NCBI GenBank assembly: GCA_023429825.1
Contig: JAEZDC010000092.1
Coordinates: 1-45,206, forward strand
Direction: 5' to 3'
Length of the DNA: 45,206 nucleotides
Source: Bacteroidota bacterium
GTDB taxonomy: Bacteria > Bacteroidota > Bacteroidia > Chitinophagales > Chitinophagaceae
The translations under genes and the position numbers were made by a program. Positions 1 through 7,783 of this stretch are shown here, piece after piece (positions within the stretch are counted from its first letter, which is position 1; each line of letters begins with the position of its first letter). The notes below the pieces were generated by a model. It saw only the letters and a list, made by a program, of their open reading frames with translations. It was not told the origin of the DNA and searched no databases.

Positions 1-729
1 GCTTACACCATAGTTGATATCCATTCCAATAAGGTCCATCAGCTTAAAAGGTCCCATCTTAAATCCTGAAGCTTCCATCACTGCGTCAACAGTTTCTACA
101 TCTGCAAGACCAGATTCTACCAATTTCATCGCTTCAAGATAATAGTGCCGTGCTACCCTGTTCACAATAAAGCCCGGAGCATCTTTACATACGACCGGCG
201 TTTTATTCATCTTTTTAGAAAGAGTTACCAGGCTTTGTATTACTTCGTCTTTTGTTTCATCGCCTTTCACCACTTCTACAAGTTTCATCAGCGGAGCAGG
301 ATTAAAAAAATGCATCCCTGCCACTCTGCCGGGATTCTCTACACCAGAAGCAATTTCAGAAACGGAGATAGATGAAGTATTAGTAGCGAAGATGGTATCG
401 TTATTATTAAGCCTCGCCAGCTTATTGAACAACTCCACTTTTATTTCTTTCTTCTCCACAACAGCCTCGATCACCACATTTGCTTTGCAATCTTCAAGTG
501 CAGTTGTAAATATTATTCTTCTGAATATCTCGTCTTTCTCTATTGCTGTGATCTTTTGCTTCGATAATAGGAACTCAAGATTCTTTTTGATCAAACTCTT
601 GCTTCTATCAATCATCTCCTCGTTCACATCATATTGTATCGTAGCAAAGCCTGATTGTGCAGCCACTTGTGCAATTCCGCTGCCCATCGTTCCTGCTCCG
701 CAAACACATATCGTTTCAATAGATATCAT
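1..729 (-). CDS. 3-hydroxyacyl-CoA (3-hydroxybutyryl-CoA) dehydrogenase, 3' part cut by window edge
   Basis: NAD-dependent oxidation of an L-3-hydroxyacyl-CoA to the 3-oxoacyl-CoA in the cytoplasm. The start codon is at 729-727; 243 codons are visible and the C-terminal domain is only partly inside the window. Residues 11-18 read GAGTMGSG, the Rossmann dinucleotide-binding loop, and His140 lies in GMHFFNP, the catalytic His motif of the family. The family is normally about 280-300 residues as a single-domain protein, so roughly 50 residues are missing. It could serve butyrate/polyhydroxybutyrate metabolism or act as PaaH in phenylacetate degradation; the paaZ and crotonase genes 9-12 kb away make the second option plausible, but the sequence alone does not decide. 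Confidence 0.93.
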   Translation of the reverse strand, partial: MISIETICVCGAGTMGSGIAQVAAQSGFATIQYDVNEEMIDRSKSLIKKNLEFLLSKQKITAIEKDEIFRRIIFTTALEDCKANVVIEAVVEKKEIKVELFNKLARLNNNDTIFATNTSSISVSEIASGVENPGRVAGMHFFNPAPLMKLVEVVKGDETKDEVIQSLVTLSKKMNKTPVVCKDAPGFIVNRVARHYYLEAMKLVESGLADVETVDAVMEASGFKMGPFKLMDLIGMDINYGVS

Positions 730-859
730 AGCCTGCAAACTTATTCCCGTTATACCATAAAAGGACAAAGTTTTGAATTTTAATTCTTAGCTATTGCAAA
801 AGCCAGATGCAATTTTTATATTGTCATGCTTCATCATTTATTAACCAAACCTTGTCATT

Positions 860-1282
860 ATGAATCTAAGAAACTTTGTTCTTGCCGGAATTACCGGTGG
901 TATCATGTACTTCTTACTTGGCTGGTTGCTTTACGGAAATCTTTTTGCAGATCAAATAAAATCGACTGTATCAAGAGATCCGAATGATCTGATCTTTTGG
1001 TCACTTGCGCTGGGAAACCTGTGTTGTGGCTTTTTGATGGCTTATATTTTCAGCCGTGCTCATATAAAAAATGCCGTAAACGGAATCGTTATGGGAACGA
1101 TCGTTGGCTTTTTGATGTGCGTCTCCATTGATCTGATTGCTTATAGCACAACAACAACGGCAAGCCTTACTAACATTGCCTATGATGTTGCCATCTTCAC
1201 TGCAATGAGTAGTCTTACCGGTGCTGGTGTGGGCTATGTTTTAGGCTGGGGAATGGCTAAAGAAACTGTGGCAGCTACTTAA
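860..1282 (+). CDS. small four-helix integral membrane protein, unknown function
   Basis: 140 residues with about four predicted membrane segments (roughly residues 7-27, 46-66, 76-97 and 112-134) joined by short loops. The first helix starts almost at the N-terminus and is glycine rich (GITGG), and the last helix also holds several Gly (LTGAGVGYVLGWG). There is no catalytic motif. It resembles the small DUF1761-like integral membrane proteins common in Bacteroidota, but I cannot confirm that assignment by eye. It is a single-gene unit: the next gene lies beyond a strong terminator at 1301-1328. Confidence 0.75.
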   Translation: MNLRNFVLAGITGGIMYFLLGWLLYGNLFADQIKSTVSRDPNDLIFWSLALGNLCCGFLMAYIFSRAHIKNAVNGIVMGTIVGFLMCVSIDLIAYSTTTTASLTNIAYDVAIFTAMSSLTGAGVGYVLGWGMAKETVAAT

Positions 1283-1300
1283 TAGCGTTCTTTTAAATAG

Positions 1301-1328
1301 AAAGCCCTTCTCTGTAAGGGCTTTTTTT
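1301..1328 (+). terminator. rho-independent terminator
   Basis: A perfect 9-bp stem (AAAGCCCTT at 1301-1309, AAGGGCTTT at 1316-1324) with a 6-nt loop is followed by a run of T to 1328. It ends the transcript of the small membrane protein at 860-1282. Confidence 0.88.
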
Positions 1329-1334
1329 ATTTGT

Positions 1335-1386
1335 GTAACCAGCTACGGATTTTCATAGCATCGTCCCTTGCGTCGCACACTTGTAC
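1335..1386 (-). repeat. dispersed intergenic repeat, copy A
   Basis: Read on the minus strand this copy runs from GTACAAGTGTGCGACGCAA to GTAGCTGGTTAC. It shares its left half with copies C, D and G and its right half with B, C and E. It lies between the terminator and the SLC13 gene, in the opposite orientation to that gene. Translating it gives a spurious 37-residue N-terminal extension of the transporter. Confidence 0.8.
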
Positions 1387-1441
1387 TGCATATCGTTTGG
1401 CATCAGTAAGCACTATCGTTATCTTTCAGCATTCGTTCAGT

Positions 1442-2890
1442 ATGAAACATTACCGCCAACTGCTTGCTTTAGTATTTGCCTTTGCTTTATTCTTTTTCTT
1501 TCTCCTGGTTAATCCTTTTACACTGGATGCAAAAGCTACAAAGGTTGCTGCAGTTGCCATCTTCATGATCACCTTATGGATCACCGAAGCTTTACCCATG
1601 CCCGTGGTAGCTTTATTTCCGCTGGTATTATTTCCTTTAATGGGCATAGCAAAAATCGACGATGCTGCTGCGCCTTATGCAAATCCAATGATCTTTCTGT
1701 TTATGGGTGGTTTCATGATCGGACTTGCTATTGAAAAATGGAACCTGCATAAACGAATTGCTTTAAATATTGTAAGTCTTACAGGAACTGATGGTAACAG
1801 GATCGTTCTTGGCTTCATACTGGCAACCGGTTTCATGAGTATGTGGCTCAGCAATACGGCTACAACCATGATGATGTATCCCATCGCGATGAGTGTGATA
1901 CACGTAATGGAAAAGAATTCTTCTGCAAAAGGCAACTACAATAATTTATCAGTTTGCCTGCTGCTGGCTATCGCCTATGCCAGCAACTTTGGCGGAATTG
2001 CAACCATCATCGGCACCCCACCCAATGTGGCTTATGTCGCATTTCTTGAAAAGTCGAAGGGCTATAGTTTTAATTTTTCAGACTGGATGAAGCTGTGCAT
2101 GCCCATATCACTCATCTTATTATTCGCTTTATATTTTGTAATGACGAAGTGGTTGTATCCAACGAAGATCATTTCAGATGGTTCCGCAAAAGAAATGATC
2201 CGCAGCGAAGTTCGTCAATTAGGAAAGCTGTCTTCACCCGAGAAAAGAGTATTATTTGTGTTTGCACTTACTGCATTACTCTGGATTACCAGAGACATCA
2301 TCAATAAAAATCAACCCTGGTTCAAATTGGATGACAGCATGATCGCTGTTTTAGGTGCTATCCTTCTATTCATTATTCCCTCCAACTCCAAAGTCCCGGA
2401 AACAAAAAACTTACTTGAATGGAGTGATACATCAAAAATGGCCTGGGGAATATTACTCTTATTCGGGGGCGGCATCTCGTTAGCTAATCAGTTAGAAAAA
2501 GCTGGCCTCATTGAAAGCTTAGGTAACTGGATCGCCAGCTTTGCAACAGGTGGTATTTTATTGGTTTTTGTTGTAGCTGTTGTATCTATCTTCATCAGTG
2601 AAGTAATGAGCAATGTAGCGCAGGTAATTGTTTTTGCTCCGGTCATTACGGGAGTGGCCGATGCGCTGAAGATCGATCCTTTACAAATAGGAATCGCGAT
2701 GACGCTGGGTGCAAGCTGTGCCAGCATGTTGCCAATGGGTACACCTCCCAATGCCATCGTTTTTGCAAGCGGCAGATTGAAATTAAAACACATGACCACC
2801 ACGGGTTTCGTGATGAACATAATTTCAGCTATTCTCATCACAATATTTTGCTGGTACTTACTTCCACATCTTGTAAAAGCAATACAATAG
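1442..2890 (+). CDS. SLC13/DASS-family anion (dicarboxylate) : sodium symporter
   Basis: 482-residue inner-membrane transporter, probably sodium-coupled uptake of dicarboxylates, citrate, sulfate or phosphate. The two inverted SLC13 halves are visible: SNTATT (about residue 136) with IGTPPN (about 191) in the first, and SNVAQ with MGTPPN (about 432) in the second. These are the SNT sodium/substrate motifs and the TPPN loops of the family. The N-terminus MKHYRQLL enters the first helix directly. The frame stays open upstream to a TTG at 1331, but that extension is translated intergenic repeat (copy A), so I start at the ATG at 1442. The exact substrate cannot be read from sequence. Confidence 0.92.
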   Translation: MKHYRQLLALVFAFALFFFFLLVNPFTLDAKATKVAAVAIFMITLWITEALPMPVVALFPLVLFPLMGIAKIDDAAAPYANPMIFLFMGGFMIGLAIEKWNLHKRIALNIVSLTGTDGNRIVLGFILATGFMSMWLSNTATTMMMYPIAMSVIHVMEKNSSAKGNYNNLSVCLLLAIAYASNFGGIATIIGTPPNVAYVAFLEKSKGYSFNFSDWMKLCMPISLILLFALYFVMTKWLYPTKIISDGSAKEMIRSEVRQLGKLSSPEKRVLFVFALTALLWITRDIINKNQPWFKLDDSMIAVLGAILLFIIPSNSKVPETKNLLEWSDTSKMAWGILLLFGGGISLANQLEKAGLIESLGNWIASFATGGILLVFVVAVVSIFISEVMSNVAQVIVFAPVITGVADALKIDPLQIGIAMTLGASCASMLPMGTPPNAIVFASGRLKLKHMTTTGFVMNIISAILITIFCWYLLPHLVKAIQ

Positions 2891-2899
2891 ACACACGTG

Positions 2900-2907
2900 T
2901 ATCTTTG
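2900..2907 (+). promoter_or_regulatory. Bacteroidota -7 promoter element of recO
   Basis: TATCTTTG matches the Bacteroidota -7 consensus TAnnTTTG exactly. It ends only 5 nt before the proposed TTG start of recO, so the transcript may have essentially no 5' leader. I do not see a clear -33 TTTG. Confidence 0.5.
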
Positions 2908-2912
2908 AATAC

Positions 2913-3656
2913 TTGAGCCAGGTCTATAAAACAAAAGGAATAGTACTGCGTACCATCAAGTATGGTGACACAAGTGTGATTGCTTCTGTGTACACTGAAT
3001 TATTCGGACTGCAGAGTTATATTGTCAAAGGGATAAGGCAGGTAAGTAAGAAGGGGCAGAACAAGTTTAATTATTTTCAACCTGCTGCAATCCTGGAATT
3101 AGAAGTTTATCACAATGAATTGAAACAACTCCAGTTTGTGAAAGAGTACCAATGGAGTTATCTATATACCAATGTGTTTTTTGATGTAGTAAGAAATGCA
3201 GTAGCCAATTATATGATCGAACTGCTGCAACATAGTATGAAACAACCAGAAGCTAATCCCGAAATGTTTTATATGATTGAAGATTCGCTGAAGCAATTAG
3301 ATAAGGGTTCTGATGGTTTAGTAGCAAATCTTCCGCTGTACTTCACTTTGCATTTAAGTGCTGAGTTGGGCTTCCAAGTGCAAGGTGAATTCACCAACGT
3401 CACTCCTGTGGTTGATCTGCAGGAAGGACAATTTGTGAACGATAAGCCTTTGCACCCGCACTACATTGACGGAGATCTCGCAGCAATTACTTCGCAGCTA
3501 AACTCAATCTCTTTTTATTCTGATCTTGAACAAGTCAAGCTGGGAAGAACAACAAGGAGAGAATTGTTGCAGGCATATCAAACGTATATTGCCTTACACA
3601 TACAAGACTTTGGAGAAATGAGAAGCTGGAAAGTGTTGCAGGAAATTTTATCCTGA
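2913..3656 (+). CDS. recO: DNA repair protein RecO
   Basis: RecO loads RecA on SSB-coated single strands together with RecR in RecF-pathway gap repair. The 247-residue protein begins with the typical RecO OB-fold entry (KTKGIVLRTIKYGDTSVIASVYTE) and continues into the helical domain of the family; length is normal. No zinc-finger cysteines are present, as in many Bacteroidota RecO proteins. The start is a TTG at 2913: no ATG or GTG lies near the conserved N-terminus. Its 3' end overlaps the convergent small membrane-protein gene by 9 bp. Confidence 0.9.
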   Translation: MSQVYKTKGIVLRTIKYGDTSVIASVYTELFGLQSYIVKGIRQVSKKGQNKFNYFQPAAILELEVYHNELKQLQFVKEYQWSYLYTNVFFDVVRNAVANYMIELLQHSMKQPEANPEMFYMIEDSLKQLDKGSDGLVANLPLYFTLHLSAELGFQVQGEFTNVTPVVDLQEGQFVNDKPLHPHYIDGDLAAITSQLNSISFYSDLEQVKLGRTTRRELLQAYQTYIALHIQDFGEMRSWKVLQEILS

Positions 3657-3860
3657 TATACGTCTTCTTTTTAAAAGACCAGTTAGGGAATGGATGGCAA
3701 ATCCAAAACAGCCGAGCGATAATATCCAAACCATCCAATCTTCAGGAACACCTGGACTAAAAGAAAGCTGCCCGCCATTTAACGAGAGATAAATTGTAAT
3801 TGTAAGATACCCAAAGTAACAAAACGCAGCGGCCTGCATCAGCAGGAAAAGCTGTTTCAT
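3648..3860 (-). CDS. small two-helix membrane protein, unknown function
   Basis: 70 residues with two predicted membrane helices (about 7-27 and 43-63) separated by a short loop with LSFSPGVPEDW, and a basic tail KRRR. Its ATG overlaps the stop codon of the amidohydrolase by 4 nt (ATGA type), so the two are translationally coupled and form an operon. I do not recognise the family; the coupling only suggests co-expression. Confidence 0.7.
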   Translation of the reverse strand: MKQLFLLMQAAAFCYFGYLTITIYLSLNGGQLSFSPGVPEDWMVWILSLGCFGFAIHSLTGLLKRRRISG

Positions 3861-5056
3861 AAAGCAAGTGTTTCAATAAAGCTAAGGCTTTCATCGAAAT
3901 GAACAATGCCTGGTTTTTTACCTTTTTCAAAACTGCCGAAGGTTTGCTGCATGTCCAGTGCTTTTGCCCCGTTATAAGTTGCCCACTTTAAAATTTCTTC
4001 TAATTCAACTGCAGAAAATTGCTTCCTGATCGACTTTATTTCATCTGCGATGCTCAGGCTCCAGTTGCTGGCAAGACTATCTGTTCCAAGTACAATGTCA
4101 CAGTTATGTTTTCGCAATAGTTCGATCGGGGGAAGTGAATCTTCTATGTAAAGATTTGCGTTGATGCAAAGGCAGAAGAAAGGTCGAGTATTTAAGTTTG
4201 GAGACTGGGGGCGGGAAGCGATAGGTTGGCATTGAACAAATTGAATATCTTCTTCGGAAGTGAATGTGTTATGAACCATCAAAACATTTTTAGCCTTATC
4301 TAATTTAGTGAAATATGATTGCAGGCTTGTTCTGTTCGTTGGCTGATGATGTGAGTTATCGATCTTCATCATCTCGTACATTCTTGAAAAATCTCCTGAG
4401 CCATGTAAAAAGAATTCATCTTCAAATCTTGTTTCCTGGTTGTGTATTGATGCTACTTTATTTTCAAAGTATGGCTGAATAGTATTCCATAAATCATTAG
4501 AAACTGAATATGGAGCGTGCGGCACAATGCTGCAATTGAATTTTGAATATCGAGCATTGAGCATTGAAAATTCCTTATATAAATTCAAAGCCCGTTCTAG
4601 CCGAACGCCAGCAACAGCAGGCAGCCATCCACTTGCTTCAATGAAATTGTAATATGTTATTCTTTCCTTTTGCTTTTGCGTGATGGTGAGTGTATTGTTA
4701 CAGATATCGCCTACAGCTACTATTCCATTTCTAAGCATTTCATCTTCCGCATCTGAAATTGCCTGTAAAATTTCTTCTTCGGGATGATGGCGCTCTGTGA
4801 CTACTTTAAAAACAAAGTCAACCAATCCTGTGCGTTCAGGAATTCTGCCTTTCATGTGACTTAATTCCAAATGGCAGTGGCAGTTAATGAAGCCCGGAGA
4901 TAAAATACCATTCAGCTGCTGAATATCATCTCCCGCCTCTGATTGATGCAGCACGTCCAGAACTATTCCTTCTTGGTTGACGATCAGGACTTGTTCTTCC
5001 CCCAGAAATTTTTGTCCATCGAATATCCTTTCTGCCTGGAATTTGCGATAAGTCAT
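3857..5056 (-). CDS. metal-dependent amidohydrolase (TrzA/SsnA/aminodeoxyfutalosine-deaminase-like)
   Basis: 399-residue cytoplasmic hydrolase or deaminase of the amidohydrolase superfamily. Metal ligands are visible: HCH at residues 60-62, His205 in SIHNQE, His262 in VHNTF and Asp325 in GTDSLASN, plus VPHAPYSVS at 179-187. This set fits the chlorohydrolase/cytosine-deaminase-like group, in which Bacteroidota members are often annotated as aminodeoxyfutalosine deaminase (menaquinone pathway); I see no other menaquinone gene here. Two linkers look odd. Residues about 162-173 are encoded by five 7-bp units (4538-4572), and residues about 278-292 (PIASRPQSPNLNTR) look like an insertion before FFCLCINANLYIED. 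The catalytic core is intact. Confidence 0.85.
   Translation of the reverse strand: MTYRKFQAERIFDGQKFLGEEQVLIVNQEGIVLDVLHQSEAGDDIQQLNGILSPGFINCHCHLELSHMKGRIPERTGLVDFVFKVVTERHHPEEEILQAISDAEDEMLRNGIVAVGDICNNTLTITQKQKERITYYNFIEASGWLPAVAGVRLERALNLYKEFSMLNARYSKFNCSIVPHAPYSVSNDLWNTIQPYFENKVASIHNQETRFEDEFFLHGSGDFSRMYEMMKIDNSHHQPTNRTSLQSYFTKLDKAKNVLMVHNTFTSEEDIQFVQCQPIASRPQSPNLNTRPFFCLCINANLYIEDSLPPIELLRKHNCDIVLGTDSLASNWSLSIADEIKSIRKQFSAVELEEILKWATYNGAKALDMQQTFGSFEKGKKPGIVHFDESLSFIETLAL
4538..4572. repeat. heptamer array inside the amidohydrolase gene
   Basis: Five consecutive 7-bp units on the plus strand: GAATTTT, GAATATC, GAGCATT, GAGCATT, GAAAATT. The first and last units also form an inverted repeat (GAATTTT with AAAATTC at 4567-4573). 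The array encodes a linker of about 12 residues just before the conserved VPHAPYSVS motif. Confidence 0.6.
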
Positions 5057-5095
5057 GCGGTAAAGTTAAGTTGGGGTCAGCAACATAGTCATTCC

Positions 5096-6052
5096 CTATT
5101 GCAGTTGCTTATAAACACCCAATCTTCTCAGGTTATTAAGCAGCTTGTAGGTTCGTTCATCTCTGTTTTTATAGAGCAGGTGGTTTGGCGAATCAAACAG
5201 TTCATCATACTCGTACAAATACTCTTCAGGAGCATTCAGCCATTTAAGGGAATTTAATTTGAGATGAATCGCATCTGCGTAAGATTTATTAAACAGCGGT
5301 CGCGCAAATACCGGATAGCTCATATAAAAGATGATTTTTTTAGATGAACAATAACTCGAAAAGCTTTTTAGTCCATTAACCAAATCCTTATTTATTTCAT
5401 AGACATCCCCATCAAACTCTATTTCCTCTTTTCCCATTTCTTTATTCAATAATTGTGAAGGTTTACCCTTGTGGCCATGATAATCTCCAAAAGCGTCATA
5501 CAGGTATCTGCCTTTAGTTACAGATGAATTTTGCGCTGTGGGCGTTGTTATCATGAGATTATAGTTGTCTTTCAGTAGATCCCCTAAAAATAAGGGAGCT
5601 CTTAGCCACTGGTATGTCGTAAAATATTTCATATTATTATTATCGATGACAGCCAGAGAGTATAAGGAATTGTCACCATGGTAGTCAATAGAGAAATAGG
5701 CGGCATATTCAGGTATCGCAATTACAATGTCGTTAGGGTTTAGATAACTTTTTACCTGGTTCAGATAGAAGCACATGCCGATGCGGGCATTGATACTCAT
5801 GTCTACCACGGAAATACCCATTGAATCCTGCAAAAGTTTTGAATTGATACCATAACAAACATTAGAGCCACCTAACAAAACTATTTTCTGCGATGGAAGG
5901 GAACTTATTCTTTCGGTTTTATCAATTACTGCCGCCCTTCCTCTCATACGTGCCCGATCCGCAACAACGAAGAAAGAAACCACGAGCAGTATTCCCATAA
6001 CGATGATCTGTAACAGAATTATCGCTGATATTTTCAGGAGAAATTTTTTCAT
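5096..6052 (-). CDS. membrane-anchored SGNH/GDSL-like protein paired with MBOAT
   Basis: 318 residues with one N-terminal membrane helix (about 8-31) and a periplasmic domain. LLGGSNVCYG places a nucleophile-like Ser at 63 in the SGNH block-I position, and FDSPNH (Asp287, His291) near the C-terminus resembles the block-V Asp/His pair. The gene starts 6 bp after the stop of an MBOAT acyltransferase, the arrangement of polysaccharide O-acetylation systems such as AlgI/AlgJ-AlgX or DltB/DltD. I infer that it passes acetyl groups from the membrane partner to a surface glycan. Sequence identity to known SGNH proteins is low by eye, so the fold is likely but the reaction is inferred. Confidence 0.75.
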   Translation of the reverse strand: MKKFLLKISAIILLQIIVMGILLVVSFFVVADRARMRGRAAVIDKTERISSLPSQKIVLLGGSNVCYGINSKLLQDSMGISVVDMSINARIGMCFYLNQVKSYLNPNDIVIAIPEYAAYFSIDYHGDNSLYSLAVIDNNNMKYFTTYQWLRAPLFLGDLLKDNYNLMITTPTAQNSSVTKGRYLYDAFGDYHGHKGKPSQLLNKEMGKEEIEFDGDVYEINKDLVNGLKSFSSYCSSKKIIFYMSYPVFARPLFNKSYADAIHLKLNSLKWLNAPEEYLYEYDELFDSPNHLLYKNRDERTYKLLNNLRRLGVYKQLQ

Positions 6053-6058
6053 TTTTCG

Positions 6059-7489
6059 CTAAAATTGAAAATAGATAAACGAAGCCTCTTTTGAAAAGTT
6101 TGTGAGTATAAGCAGTCCTATTACAATATAGATGAGATACCTCCACCGGGGAACTCTACCGATTAATTCCTCCAAAGCACTTGTATTATGCCGGCCAAGC
6201 CACTCAATAGCTAGTAATACAAGTACTAAGATTAATGCATCACGTTTACCTATCAGTGAAAAACCAGTTATGTTCAACATACCTTGTAAATAATCAAAAG
6301 CTTCACCTACGGTGTGTGCACGAAAAAAAACCCAGGCTATTGTTACAAGCATGAAGGTGAAAAGCATCGATGTCAATTCATTAATGGAAGGAAAGGTTCG
6401 CTTGTCCGCGATTATTTCTTTTAGGGTGGAAGTTGTTTTATTGAACAATAGCAGGGACAGGTAATAAAAAGCATGCAAAAGACCCCAAACAATAAATGTA
6501 ACATTTGCTCCATGCCATAATCCGCTTATCAGAAATACAACAAAGATGTTGCGTATTGTAACTGCCAGCGTTGAATAGGATCCGCCTAAGGGTATGAAGA
6601 GGTAGTCTCTGAACCACGTGGAAAGAGAAATATGCCATCTTCTCCAGAACTCCACAATATTTCTGGAAAAATAGGGGTAACGGAAATTAACAATGAGCTC
6701 AAACCCTAACAGTTTCGCAAGTCCTCTGGCTATATCTGTATACCCGCTAAAATCACAATAGATCTGAAACGAAAAATAAATAGCACCCATTATCAGATCC
6801 TGTCCTGAGAAATTATGGATGTTATTAAAAGTCATGTCTGCATAAAAGGCACATGTGTCTGCTATTACGACTTTTTTAAAATATCCCCATAAGATCAACT
6901 TCATTCCCTGAGATGCCTGTTGATAGTTAAACCGGCGCTTTGTTTGAAATTGAGGTAAAAAATGGGTGGCTTTCTCTATTGGTCCTGCAACTAGTTGAGG
7001 AAAAAAGCTAATGTATGCAGCATAAGCTATAATATCTTTTGTTGCACGCATCTTTCCCCGGTAAACCTGTATAGTATAGCTTAAAGACTGAAAGGTGTAG
7101 AATGAAATACCAACCGGAAGTAAAATATCAAGTGTTACAAAATCTGGCTTCATGCCAAAAAGGAGGAGAAATTCCTTTAATGAATCTGCAAAAAAATTAA
7201 AATACTTAAAAAAACACAGTAGCCCAATATTGAAGAAGATACTAAAGGTTATAAGAAGTTTTCTGAGGCATTGTTTTTTTGCATTTTCCAGCAACAGCCC
7301 CACCGAAAAATCTACCAGTAAGCTTAGAAATAGCAACTGCAAGAACCTGATACTCCACCAGCCATAAAAAACAAAGCTTGCAAAAGTTAGAAATCCATTT
7401 TGCAAACGAATAGTTTTGTTGAATACCAGCCAGTACAGTAAAAAGACCAGTGGCATGAACCCCAGGAATATCCATGAGTTAAAGAGCAT
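6059..7489 (-). CDS. MBOAT-family membrane O-acyltransferase (AlgI-like)
   Basis: 476-residue polytopic inner-membrane protein that moves an acyl group, usually acetyl from acetyl-CoA, across the membrane for transfer to an extracellular glycan. The MBOAT signature is clear: WRRWHISLSTWFRDYLFIP with His286, and the invariant His326 in GLWHGAN. The segment FFPQLVAGPIEKA (about residues 162-174) is also typical of the AlgI/PatA branch. The length matches AlgI. It is first in a two-gene operon with the SGNH-like partner, 6 bp apart. No polysaccharide synthase lies nearby, so the acceptor is unknown. Confidence 0.93.
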   Translation of the reverse strand: MLFNSWIFLGFMPLVFLLYWLVFNKTIRLQNGFLTFASFVFYGWWSIRFLQLLFLSLLVDFSVGLLLENAKKQCLRKLLITFSIFFNIGLLCFFKYFNFFADSLKEFLLLFGMKPDFVTLDILLPVGISFYTFQSLSYTIQVYRGKMRATKDIIAYAAYISFFPQLVAGPIEKATHFLPQFQTKRRFNYQQASQGMKLILWGYFKKVVIADTCAFYADMTFNNIHNFSGQDLIMGAIYFSFQIYCDFSGYTDIARGLAKLLGFELIVNFRYPYFSRNIVEFWRRWHISLSTWFRDYLFIPLGGSYSTLAVTIRNIFVVFLISGLWHGANVTFIVWGLLHAFYYLSLLLFNKTTSTLKEIIADKRTFPSINELTSMLFTFMLVTIAWVFFRAHTVGEAFDYLQGMLNITGFSLIGKRDALILVLVLLAIEWLGRHNTSALEELIGRVPRWRYLIYIVIGLLILTNFSKEASFIYFQF

Positions 7490-7658
7490 GGGTATGCATT
7501 TTCATATACACGAAGAGTTAATAATGACTACGGGCTTTCAAAGTAATATTATTTGATTCGGTTCGGGAATCTAGGATGAAATTAAAAGCCATAGGGTGAG
7601 CGGCATTTCATCAAAGTTAAGTTGCGGATGAGGAGCTGAAAGGAGTAAATTTGCCGCC

Positions 7659-7691
7659 GTTTCCCGCAAAGCCGCAACGGAGCAAAGTCGC
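7659..7691 (+). repeat. 33-bp repeat, copy 1
   Basis: GTTTCCCGCAAAGCCGC followed by ACGGAGCAAAGTCGC. It matches 14265-14297 with four mismatches over 33 bp. Here the right hairpin arm present at the other site is missing. It stands 17 bp before dispersed repeat copy B. Confidence 0.7.
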
Positions 7692-7708
7692 AAATCTGTT
7701 GAATAATC

Positions 7709-7769
7709 TTCGGAACGCTGAAGTGAGTGACACAACAGGCGATGCTATGAAAAACCGAAAGCTGGCTAC
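7709..7769 (+). repeat. dispersed intergenic repeat, copy B
   Basis: Begins TTCGGAACGCTGAAGTGAGT, continues GACACAACAGGCGATGC and ends AAAGCTGGCTAC. Its left half is nearly identical to inverted copy H; its right half matches A, C and E. It ends 14 bp before the prfA start codon and has the same orientation as that gene. The rest of the 7490-7783 gap (7490-7658) shows nothing I can name apart from an AT-rich stretch upstream of the MBOAT gene. Confidence 0.8.
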
Positions 7770-7783
7770 ATAAAAAACAAACT

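Noticed and set aside
1331..1441. N-terminal extension of the SLC13 transporter from a TTG
   Set aside because: The DNA is repeat copy A plus spacer; the product matches no family N-terminus.
2488..2934. 148-codon minus-strand ORF opposite the SLC13 gene
   Set aside because: It is the antisense shadow of a clear transporter.
3857..5056. Confident naming of the amidohydrolase as an aminodeoxyfutalosine deaminase
   Set aside because: The motifs are shared by several deaminase/chlorohydrolase groups, and no other futalosine-pathway gene is present here.
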